Source of the DNA: Polyrhizophydium stewartii
Taxonomy: Eukaryota; Chytridiomycota; Chytridiomycetes; Rhizophydiales
Length of the DNA: 18,256 bases
Reading direction: 5' to 3'
Assembly: GCA_027604665.1 (NCBI GenBank)
Contig: JADGIZ010000244.1
Coordinates: forward strand, 1 to 18,256
In this document: positions 1 through 9,100 of the stretch, in pieces
How the letters are laid out: each line of letters opens with the position of its first letter
Numbering within the stretch: the first letter of the stretch is position 1
The notes under the pieces: model-generated
Seen by the model: the letters and a program-made list of their open reading frames with translations, nothing else
What the model was told of the DNA's origin: nothing
The model's database searches: none
Made by a program: the position numbers and the translations under genes

Positions 1-78
1 GTCTCCTTCGGCGTCGACGCAAGCGCCGTCGAGTTCGAGCCGCTGCCCGCCGCCGCCGCCCGCGCGCCGCTGCTCTAG
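1..78 (+). CDS. 3' end of an unidentified protein-coding gene (partial)
   Basis: The frame is open from the first base of the window to a TAG at 76-78, giving 25 residues that end in the Ala/Pro-rich run EPLPAAAARAPLL. Nearly every codon ends in G or C, which matches the real genes in this window. The gene's body lies outside the window, so no family can be named. It would face RPS19 tail to tail across about 290 bp. The call rests only on the open frame and codon bias over a very short stretch. It could instead be the last exon of a spliced gene or a chance frame in GC-rich DNA. Confidence 0.45.
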   Translation, partial: VSFGVDASAVEFEPLPAAAARAPLL

Positions 79-147
79 CGCGGGCATCTCGCTCGCCCTC
101 TCGCCCTCTCGCCCGCCCTCGCGGGCGTCTCTCGCACGGGACACACT

Positions 148-170
148 CGCACACACACACGCACGCACGA
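148..170. repeat. AC-rich simple repeat
   Basis: A short run of AC/GCAC dinucleotides lies in the 3'-3' spacer between the partial gene ending at 78 and RPS19 ending at 370. The rest of that spacer is GC-rich and CT-rich sequence with no convincing gene. Confidence 0.6.
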
Positions 171-369
171 ATCAAGGCGGGCCGGCCGCCGGCCACTCAA
201 GGCACGGCGCGGGCAGTCATATTGCCGGCGGCCACGCCGGCGTTGCAGCGTGGCCGGGCTCCGGACGGCGGACACCGGGATTGGGGGGCGCGGCGGCAGC
301 GGCGGCTGGTGGTGGTGCACACTCGCCGGCCGGCGGGCAGCGGGTGGAGGTGGGGAAAGCAATCAGCAT

Positions 370-946
370 TTAGAACAGAGCCTCGCCGTTGGCCGCGACA
401 ATCTGCTGCGCAATGCGGTCCAGGTCCTTGCGGCCGTCGACCGAGATGCGGCGTCCGCCGTTGGGGTCCAGCTCGAGCACCTTGATCTTCTCCAGCGACT
501 GGAACACGCTGCGGGCGACAGAGCCGGAGCCGACGCCGCTGTGGTGCGGGCGGTTGCCGCGGTTCTTGGCGCCGCCATAGTTCTTCTTGAGGCCGCCGAC
601 GCCGACGCCGCCGCGCAGGTAGATGTGGCGGGCGACAGAGGCTGCAGGTGCGCTCGCTGGTCAGCACCGCGCCGCGGCCACCCCCGCCCGCCAGCACGCC
701 GTCGCAGCCGCGGTGCAACGGCCCGGGTGCCTCGCCGGCACGCTCGAAAAAAAAGGCAGTCGGAAACCCACCAGCGCGCACGTAGTACCAGTCCGGGTCG
801 TACGGGGCGAGCTCCTTGTGGGCGCCCGTCTTGACGAGGTCGACCCACTTGGGCAGCTCGAGCTTGCCGGTGCGCTTGAGGTACGCGGCGTAGGCCTTGA
901 CGAACGAGTGCGCGCTGACGTCCTTGACGGTGACTCCGTGGCCCAT
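370..946 (-). CDS. RPS19: 40S ribosomal protein S19 (eS19)
   Basis: This is a component of the small cytosolic ribosomal subunit, needed for 18S rRNA maturation and head assembly. There are two coding exons: 946-772 and 641-370. The intron (771-642, 130 bp) has a GTGGGT donor, a GCTGAC branch-like site and a CTGCAG acceptor. The join restores the family's core around [15 protein letters not shown]. The 148-residue product covers the family's usual length (about 145). It starts [10 protein letters not shown], contains [15 protein letters not shown], and ends with the conserved NGGRRIS and DLDRIAQQI blocks. The ATG at 946 has a good context (CAGCCATGG). The sequence resembles fungal S19 proteins more than animal ones. 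The gene precedes TFIIE-beta on the same strand with 153 bp between them; nothing suggests a shared function. Confidence 0.97.
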
Positions 947-1099
947 GGCTGAGTGGTTTTGTGCGGGAAACCCAGAGCCCGCCCCGCTCGCCCCCTTTGC
1001 CGCGCGTTTTCTTCATTCTCCTTTTCTGCCGGCTGACAGGGTTCGACGCCGCGCGGTCTCGCATCTCCGCCTGGCTGCTCCGACTCGCCGCTCCGCCTG

Positions 1100-2702
1100 C
1101 TACGTCGGCACGTATTCCTGCGTGAGGTCTGCCCGCAGCCCGTCAGCCCACGCATCCAGGCCGCGCCACGCCCGCCGCGCAGCCGCGACCCACCGACGCC
1201 CTCCAGATGCGTGTTGGTCAGCCTGAAGCGAGCCTTGCGCCGCGCCTTGGCCTTGGCCTTGGTCTGCGTCCGCAGTCAGCACACACCGCACGCCACCTCA
1301 TCGCTGCACCGCCGCCGTGCACCCACCTGCTCCTTCTTCATCTCGATCACTTCCATCGACTTGAGTCCGGCTGCAGCACCTCAACCGTCAGCACTTTCTC
1401 CACAACGCTCGTCAGCACGACCCCGTCCGCACCCTTCTCAAGCTCCTTGGGCAGATCCATCTCGGGCGGCGGCGGCAGCGTGTTCCACATGTCCTGGAAC
1501 TCTGCACCCGCGGCCGTGAGCGCATATCCTCTCCCCATCAGCGCGGCCGCCATGCTGCCCCGCACACACAAAATCCACCCGCGACGCACCCTGAGACACC
1601 TTGACGTTCATCTGTACGTCGTTGTAGTACAGCACCCTGGGCAGCCCGTCCTTGCCAGGCACAACAAGAATCTCGCGGTCCACCAAAAGTTGCTGCCCCA
1701 AACCGCGTCCAGTCAGCGCCATCTCGGAGGTCTCGACCAACACAAACAGCCTCGTCTGCAATCCCCCACATCAATATACGTCTGTAGGCTGTTGCACGAT
1801 TCGCGCAGCTCCTTGACTTCCATCACTGAGATGCCGCGGCTGGCCTTGAGCAGCGCCAAAAGATCCTCCTTGCATTTGATGCGGTACTGCGGCTATATGC
1901 ACACACAAAATCCATCTCTGCTCAGCTGAATCTGCAGCAGACTCGGGAGAAGCAGCAGCCACCCAAGCCCCCACCTTGAACTCGAGAGTGCCCGCCCGCG
2001 GGTCGTAGTGGATACGCTGGTTCTCGATAATCGCTGCCAGCAGCTGCTCATCCTGGCTCACGTCCATCGCCAGCTTGCGAATGATATCGTTGTTGGTGAG
2101 CGGCCGCTCCTCGGCCTGCACAAACGTCCGTCAGCCTCTCCTCTGTCCGGACATACTCCCTCAAAAAGCTCGCTGGACAAGATACGCCGCCGATCCCGGC
2201 CCCAAACTCACCCGCAAGAGCTGGATCAAATCAAAAAGCTTCTGCGACACTGTCTTGTAGTCGGATGAATACAGCGGAAGCGCCGCACCTTGTCCATCCA
2301 CCCGACGCATAGCCACGCACCACCACATGGACTCGCAGCAGTCAGCTTCCCCACCGCCCTTGACACACAAGCCCCGCCGCATCCAAGCCAAGACGCCCGC
2401 GCACCATCGCGCTTGACGTTCTTGACCTCTATCGTTTCCCGCCCGGCCTCGTTGGGCGTCTGCGCAATGTTGCGCTTCTTGATGATGGGCTGCGCCAGCA
2501 TGCGCTGCCGCATTTCGGCCTGGAGACACGGGCGGCGACACGCGGCCGGGGGTTGGAGGTGGGGCGGCCCCCCAGGTGTGCTGCGTCAGCACGCCTGCGC
2601 TGGACAGCCGTATGCAGGAAGCGCTGCCCGCTCGCAGCGCTGCTCCCGTCGCCGCCGCTGCTGCCGTCTCGGCTGTCGCCGCCGCACCTTTGAGGACTCC
2701 AT
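1100..2702 (-). CDS. TFA2: Transcription initiation factor TFIIE, beta subunit
   Basis: TFIIE-beta pairs with TFIIE-alpha in the RNA polymerase II pre-initiation complex, recruits TFIIH and binds DNA at the melting promoter. I read ten coding exons: 2702-2688, 2519-2405, 2288-2212, 2115-1975, 1886-1770, 1692-1590, 1501-1433, 1370-1327, 1263-1194 and 1128-1100. They total 780 nt and encode 259 aa. Two winged-helix regions are visible. The first runs from about residue 48 (PLYSSDYKTVSQKLFDLIQLL) and the second from about 125 (KEDLLALLKASRGISVMEVK), followed by the strand PRVLYYNDVQMNVKVSQEF. The C-terminus is basic (TKAKARRKARFRL) and ends NTHLEGVDLTQEYVPT, a family signature. The first exon (MESSK) is the least certain part; it was chosen because its GTGCGG donor is in phase. 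Human TFIIE-beta is a little longer (about 291 aa), mainly at the N-terminus. Confidence 0.9.
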
Positions 2703-2986
2703 GGTGGTTGGTGTCCCAAAAGTCAACCCGCGCAATCCATCGCAGACGACTCAACATGATGGCGGCGACACACCGACATCGCCAACCCCGCCCGCCCTCC
2801 AGCTGCACATTTCCCCCTCTCAAAACAAACCACGCATGCACAGCTGGAGCAGAAAGTGACTGTTATTGGACGGCGTGCGGCTTGTCCGTGTCCAGCACGC
2901 ATTCTTTTAAAATCGGCCCAGCACCAGGCGCCCGCTCGGGGCTGGGGGCTAGGGGAGCAGGAGATCCTCTCGACTGGCAAGCATGC

Positions 2987-3900
2987 TCACATGGCGTTCT
3001 TGTTCAGGAAGATCTGCAATCGCACCCGCGGGACCGTGCATCACGGGGACGCAAGGCAAGCGACCAAAAGTCAGCCATCCCGCGCATTCCGGCCCCCCAC
3101 CACCACACCACACCACACAGGGCGCAATCAGATCTTGGCCGATCGAATGCTGCTCGCAGAGAACAGCACACCCCTTGCAACATCCACGTCCAAGCCAGCC
3201 GAACACAGCCCCCTCCCCACCTTCTCAACGGCTTGTCGCGGCGTGAGGATCTCCTCGGCATCGCGGTCAGGGAGCTCGATGCTGAACTCGTCCTCGAGGG
3301 CCATTGTGATCTCAACCTGGTCCAGGCTGTCGAGGCCAAGGTCGTTGGTGAAGTGTGCGTCGAGGGTGAGCTATACAGCCGCCCGACGCCGGGTGGCGGA
3401 GATGGAGTCGGTTGCGGCGGTCGTCGCGGCGAGCAGCGGTCGCAGCGGCGAGCAAGCGGGCGGGAAAGGCGGAGGCCTGTGTGAGCAACGATCATCGCAA
3501 AAAACCAGGTGCTCGAGGAGCGCGGGCTGCACTGGCTGACGGGCTGAGGGGCGAGGGGGGCCGGCCGGAGCGCCCGGTGCGCAGCTGCGGGCGTGTGCGC
3601 GGTGCAGCCGTCGGTGCACGCCGCTCCCCATGCGCGCAGGCCGCGCGGCCGGCGGCTCACCTTGGACGGGTCGACCTTGTCAAAGTCCTTGAGCAGCTGC
3701 AGGACACGGTCCTCAATCTGCTGCACCGTGAGCGGGGCCGGGCCGGCCGAGAACAGGCGCGCAAAGGCCAGCGACGCCGCGGGCGCCGGGCGCAGCGACA
3801 CGCGGGCCGCAGCAATGGCGGAGACGGCCGCGCGGCGGGCCGGGGCGGCGGCGGCGGCGGCGGCCAGCTTGGGGAGGGCGACGCGGGCGAGGCAGAACAT
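2987..3900 (-). CDS. ACP1: Mitochondrial acyl carrier protein (NDUFAB1/ACP1 type)
   Basis: Mitochondrial ACP carries acyl chains on phosphopantetheine for mitochondrial fatty acid and lipoate synthesis. It is also a subunit of complex I and of the Fe-S assembly complex. The three coding exons are 3900-3661, 3370-3221 and 3013-2987, totalling 138 aa. Residues 1 to about 45 form an Ala/Arg-rich presequence ([12 protein letters not shown]...) typical of mitochondrial import. The ACP domain follows, with the attachment motif [11 protein letters not shown]; Ser95 is the predicted phosphopantetheine site. It continues through the acidic helix [19 protein letters not shown]. Intron 1 is unusually long here (290 bp) and intron 2 is 207 bp. 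The last exon encodes only IFLNKNAM, unlike the usual C-terminal helix end. The gene is divergent from DNAAF3. Confidence 0.93.
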
Positions 3901-4061
3901 GGGCGGTGCGGGGTGCGGTCAAGCTGTGATCAGCGCGGCGCAAACGGGCGTGTCCGGCGCAACTTCATGGCCGCTGGATGCCATGGGCGCCATGGGATCT
4001 GAGATCCAGCTCGCCGGCGAGTACTCCCTCACACACACACACACATTCACGCAAACGCACC
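3901..4061. promoter_or_regulatory. Shared divergent promoter region, ACP1 / DNAAF3
   Basis: Only 161 bp separate the ACP start codon (minus strand) from the DNAAF3 start codon (plus strand), so both promoters must lie here. An (AC)n tract sits 17 bp before the DNAAF3 ATG. I see no clear TATA box or X-box (RFX) motif. Assignment as a promoter follows from gene layout, not from a recognised element. Confidence 0.5.
4030..4045. repeat. (AC)n microsatellite in the DNAAF3 5' leader
   Basis: A pure run of seven AC units, flanked by CTC and ATTCAC, lies directly upstream of the DNAAF3 start codon and probably inside its 5' UTR. Confidence 0.8.
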
Positions 4062-6105
4062 ATGGCGGCCGCGGCACTGCTGCCCGGCACAGGCTCGACC
4101 GCGCTCTGGGGCTTCTCAAAGGCACTCGACCTGCAGGACCCCGGTGAGCAGCCTGGAGAGCGCGTTCCTCACCTCGGCCGCGAGCGCTGCTGACCAGCGC
4201 ACGCCAACACCGCGCGCGGTTCAAGATGCGGTGCTGCCCGAGAAGGACAAGGCGGGCATCGCCGCCGCCGACGCACAGCCAGAGCCAGAGTCGAGCGAGT
4301 GCCTCGACATCCTGCTCGTCGGCGCAAGCGACATCCGCCATGTGTTCAAGACCCTGGCGCGCGCGTGGAGGCACCCAGCCCGTCCCCTGCACGCAAGTCG
4401 CGCTCCATGGCTGCAGATCGGCAAGCCGCTTGCTGCACACTGACCTCACTCTCAGTTCTATATCATTGAGCCGCAGTCGTCCCTCCTGGCCCGCGATATG
4501 CTTGCGCTCTCGATCTTGTTCGAGCCGCCAGAGGAGATTGGCCTGCAAGGTGCATCACTTCTAGCCGCCGCTTCTTGCAACCTGCCGTCTGAGAATCTGA
4601 CCAAAGCGTCTGATGCGCAAAGAGCTCGCCGAGCTGTTCCTCGAATGCTATGGAAACCTGCTCGTCCGCCGAAAGACGGCCGACTGGATCACGCAGCGCG
4701 CGTCGGACCTCATTCGGTGCGCAACCATCGCGACGCAGATTCGATTCATCCCCCGCCCAGTCGCACATACCTGACCCACCCAAACACTGCTCATTCCCAA
4801 CAACCAGCGCCATGACAGACGAAAAGGGCCTCCTCGGCAAGCTGATCGACTTCTCCGCCCTCCGCTTCCGCGAGCGCGACGACATTGAATTCGTCCTCAA
4901 GTTCTGGCGCGACACAACCCGCCCCTTTGACGCCCAAGCGCTCTGGGAGGTGCGCCTGCGGCGCCACTACGGCGTGCGATACGACATGCGCGACAACGCC
5001 ATCGACTGGGACTACAATATGCGGCTGCGCGACATGGACCCGTCCACCTCCATCGTCTACAAGGCAGAGTTCATGCGGTGGAGGCTGCACGGCACTGCTT
5101 TTGAGGTGCGCGAGTCGTCGTACGACTGTGCGAACCGATCAATGGCGACCGTCGACATCCTCAAGCAGGTTGGTGCTTCCGCTCCTTGTCCTCTTTCTGT
5201 TCACAAATGCGGGAGTGCTGGTTCGTCTTGTGCTGATCACCTCCTTCTCCGCGTGGCCGCTCCCAGGACGGAGTCGGCGTCGCCAAGTGGGGATACTTTA
5301 GCGACATCCTCTTTGGACCCTATGCGGCTTTCGGACTCGACACCGAGGCCAAGGACATGCTCAAGAAGCAAAACGACATGCACAAGCACGTATGCACTCG
5401 TCTCGCCTCACGTCATCTCAAAACTTGTGCGGTGATATGGTGCAGCTGACCTGTCGTGGCAACCATCATTTGACAGACCTCTCAAGAGATCTCTGAATTC
5501 AACGTGCGCTCGATGCTGCATGAGCTCACCACAGGCACGCCGCACCAGGAAGGCGAACCGCCACGCATCAGCGACAAAGGCGCGTGCCAACAACCTCATG
5601 CTTGCCACACCAGCTGCACACCGAGTGGAATCACTGCCGATCGACCGCTGACAATGTCGGATGCCGTGCAGCCGCATCGCCCTACTCGCTCCTCGACCGC
5701 GTCAAAATATCATTCTTGCCATGCGACCCATCGCGCACGTTCGAGACCAAGCGTGCAAAGTACCAGAACAAGTTCCATGTCATGTTCTTTTCCAACGCTA
5801 TGGCGCATCGGGTCGCGGACGCGCCGACACTCTTGCATCCAGACGGAAAGGTCATTGTCGAGACCGCAAAGTCAGTCTTGACCCCCTCCCCCAACCTACT
5901 TCGCTTCGCTTTGCTGCGCTGACGCACACGTGCACGCACGCCGCGCTCCAGATTCATGATGGAGCTCACAAAGGACCAGACATCCGCGTTCCGCGAAAAG
6001 CTCAACGAAATGGCATCCGCTGCCGGTTTGGCAAGAACGCATCCAGCCGCACTCAACGACAACGAGCAGTTCCTCGTTTTCAGACACGAGACCGCACGCG
6101 CATGA
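4062..6105 (+). CDS. DNAAF3: Dynein axonemal assembly factor 3 (PF22 family)
   Basis: DNAAF3 is a cytoplasmic factor needed to pre-assemble outer and inner dynein arms before transport into cilia. The nine coding exons are 4062-4143, 4226-4392, 4456-4549, 4623-4716, 4808-5168, 5267-5389, 5477-5579, 5672-5870 and 5952-6105. They encode 458 aa; human DNAAF3 is about 541, with extra C-terminal sequence. Recognisable blocks are WGFSKALDLQ (16-25), DILLVGASDIRHV (from 55), LALSILFEPPEEIGLQ and LRFRERDDIEFVLKFW (from 164). Further blocks are WGYFSDILFGPYAAFG, ISEFNVRSMLHEL and GKVIVETAKFMMEL. Together they cover the N-terminal DUF4470-like and C-terminal DUF4471-like regions. Two introns need GC donors (4393 GCAAGT and 5580 GCGCGT). 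The first is fixed by protein conservation. The second lies in a variable linker and is less sure. The start ATG has a strong CACCATGG context. Confidence 0.93.
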
Positions 6106-6132
6106 CCACTGCAAGCCAACCCGATAACTGAG

Positions 6133-6138
6133 AATAAA
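6133..6138 (+). terminator. Canonical AATAAA polyadenylation signal of DNAAF3
   Basis: AATAAA lies 28 nt after the DNAAF3 stop codon, inside the 74-bp tail-to-tail gap with TOP3. It is the obvious cleavage/polyadenylation signal for DNAAF3. The cleaved transcript would be expected to end at or within the TOP3 3' end. Confidence 0.6.
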
Positions 6139-6179
6139 CAGCGCCGCCGCCAAACCATTATTGCGCATCAAACGTGTGC

Positions 6180-9100
6180 TCAAAAGTATCCCATCCCTGC
6201 TCCGTCGCCGTCGTATCCATATTCACCTCCTCCGTCTCCACCGTCGCCAAAGCCTCCATAGTCGCCACCGCCATAGCCACCGCCATAGCCACCGTTGCCA
6301 AAGTCGTCCTCGCTGCCCGCCAGCCGGTCGCGGGACCCGCCGGCAGTCGATCTCGCCCGCCCGCGGCCGCGCGAGCCTCCGCGCGACCTGCCTCGTGTTC
6401 CTCCACGCGCACGGCCACGCCCGCGGCCGCGCCCCCGCCCGCGGCCTCTTGCGCCGCCCGTGCTGCGCGTGCCTTGATCCTTGTTCGGGCAAGCGCTCTC
6501 GAAATGGCCCTCCTGGGATGCATGCCGCAGTCAGCGAGGTTCGCCGTGAGCACACAGGCAAAGGCATCGTGACTGACCTCCTTGCACACGTAGCACTCCA
6601 TCCCCGCACCGCGGCCTCCCCGCGCTGCACCACCACTACCACCGCCACCACCGCTACTGCCGCCGCCGTCCGCCCATTCAAAGAAGTTGCACTGGGCGCC
6701 TGTCTTGGGGCAGCAGTTGAACTGCCGGCCTTTGTTGGGGCCGTCCTTGGTCGACGTCTTTGTCTGCACCACCAGATTGCAGTGGCAGCGCTTGCGGTCC
6801 GTGGGCCCGCCGCCCTGGAGTGCGTTGGCATATGCGGTCGACGCCTGCTCCGCAGCGACCGTCAGCCATTCTGATCACAACAGATCCGTTCACGCATGCG
6901 AGTCGGCGCACCTGCGCACTGCCGCCAGAAGCAACCTCGTCCGCCCACTGTCGTCGCTGCGTGTCAGCAGGTGCGCGATCCAAGATCACATACACGCCGC
7001 GCACTCACGGCAAAGTACCCGCAGTGGTCCGGGTCGCCGCGCATCTTGACGCACGAGTAGAACTGCCGTCCAAGATTCGGGCCTTCCTTGCGGACCGTCG
7101 CAAAGGACGCCTCCACGCCGCAGTTGCAGTTGGGGCGATCTCCCGGCGGTGCGCCACCTCCTCCTCCTCCGCGACCACCGCCGTATCCGCCACCTCCACC
7201 ACCGCCGTATCCGCCACCGCCGCCGCCAGCCCGCGGCGGCTCGTCCGCCCATTGGAACATGTTGCATCGCGTCTCGTCATCCTGGTTCTTGGAGCACGCA
7301 TAGAACTGGCGGTCCTTGTTCGGCCCTTCCTTGCGCACCGTGCGGGTCGCACATGGCAGCCCGCATGCGCAGTTGGGCGTCTCGCCGCTTGGTGCACTGC
7401 GGGCTCGATCACCGCCGTTCTGCATCATCGACACGGCGAGCTGCTGCACGGTCATGCGCGGTTGTTGTGTCTGCGTCGGCAGCGGGTTTTGGAACGGCTC
7501 GTTCTGCTGCTGGTTGGGGTATCTCGGCATTGGCTGTCCCATCGGGGGTGGTGGGGTCGGCGCGGGCGCCGCTTGGGTTGCAGAAGGCACCGTTGTTCGA
7601 GAGCCGCCGCCCATGCCGCGGCCGCCTCCCGAACACTGCTCAAAGAACTCGCGCAGCTCCGCATCGCACCAAAGGCACGTCTCATACTATAGAGCGAGCA
7701 CTTTCCATCAACATCCGCATTAGGCATACATACTGTCATATCCGCGGCGAGATCCCCACCTCCTGCGTTATTGTCGGCGGCGTCGAGCGAGGCTTGAAAG
7801 TAAGTCGTATTCGGAACACGCCGTTGTTTGGCTGGCTGCAGAACGTGCACTGGCTCTCAGATACTGACGCCGCCGTCACAAAGCTTGGCAGAAACATGGC
7901 TTCACGACAGGCTGGGTACGCCGAGCATCCTGCGCCAAGCCCGTCAATACGTGCAGGCGACAGCTTGACGACGAAAGCAAGCCTACCAATCATAAGCCGC
8001 TCGGCACCGCCGCCGCCGCCACCGGCGCCTGCATTGCCGTTTGCGCCGTTGTTCGCAAATGCTCGCAGCAGCATCGGCGCTTGGCATTTTGTACAGTTGC
8101 GCACAAACTGCCCTTGCTGTCGGTCCGGCTCCTGCGCGTCGCAAGCTGGGTTAGCATCACAGCATCCCACAAGTCTCATAGCATTTGCAGCCACGCACTG
8201 GCTCAGCATCCGGCGCATGGCCGAGAAAGTGCGCACACTCCTGCTCGAGCATGTGCGCCTGCGCAAATGCATCGACAAACGCCTTGAGGTACATCTCGAT
8301 GCTGTCGTTGACAACGTCTTCGCGCCGCATCGACCCATCGCAGATACGCTTCATGCTCGCTTCGGTCTGCATCGCGCACAAGACAGCCGGGCGTCAGCCG
8401 TATTAAGCCGTCACACGTGCAGCCGGCCCAACACGGCGATGAACAAACCAAGCTGCGCAGAAAGGGCTTGGACAGCGACAGCTCAATATCCATCTTGTCG
8501 TACGCTGTCACGAGCGCCATACCGAGAGTCGTCGGATAAAAGTAGACGCCCTGCTTGATCGCGTACTCGCGTTCTAGGATCTTCTTGATGTGCTCGTGGA
8601 TCGTCGCATCTGTGCCGATGCCGCTCTTGTCCATCAGCGTGATGAGGTCGGCCTCGGTCAGCATCTGCGGCCGCGATGTCTTGCCACCGTGGATTTCGAG
8701 GACCGTGGGCTGGACTTGCTCGCCTGGGTGGAAGGTGGGGATGTCGCAGTCGGACCACTTCTCAAAGGGGTACACCTCGAGAAAGTTTCGCTCGAGGATC
8801 ATCAAGCCTATCATGACCGCGCCGATCAGCAGCAGCAGACATTTTCAGGATTAAAACAAATACGCACCTTTGGAAGTGAATGTTTCTCCTGCCAGTGCCA
8901 GGTTCACGATCGTCTCTTGGCCTTTGGCGGCTGCCGAGCAGCACGCAAGGAAGCGGCGCGTGACAAAATCAAACACCTTGCGCTCGTCGCCCTGCAGATT
9001 GAATGCGCCGCGCACGGGGTGGATGGGCGGATGTGCCTGGTCGTTGTTCTTGCCCTTGCGGGGCTTGGTGAACTTTCCGTTGAGCAGTCTGCAATTCAGT

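Noticed and set aside
661..1155. Minus-strand open frame joining the TFIIE-beta 3' end to RPS19
   Set aside because: It crosses a clear intron, the intergenic spacer and the S19 start in the wrong frame. Proper splicing gives the conserved TFIIE-beta C-terminus and a TAG at 1100.
2576..3484. Plus-strand open frame of 302 codons
   Set aside because: It runs antisense through TFIIE-beta exon 1, the spacer and the ACP exons. The composition is noise-like and the conserved proteins are on the other strand.
7150..7240. GGN/CCN-rich tract that looks like a minisatellite
   Set aside because: In the TOP3 frame it encodes the Gly-rich linker between GRF fingers 1 and 2. Similar tracts at 6290-6460 encode the RG/GYGG tail.
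8199..8366. Possibility that the TOP3 gene is broken between its core and its zinc region
   Set aside because: Frame changes here are resolved by normal introns (8448-8367, 8198-8132) with GCTGAC or GCTAAC branch-like sites. The full model closes to 1153 codons including the stop.
7149..8558. Long plus-strand open frame (469 codons) opposite TOP3
   Set aside because: It is the antisense shadow of GC-rich TOP3 exons and introns. Its composition is Arg/His/Ser-rich with no domain, while the minus strand encodes conserved topoisomerase sequence.
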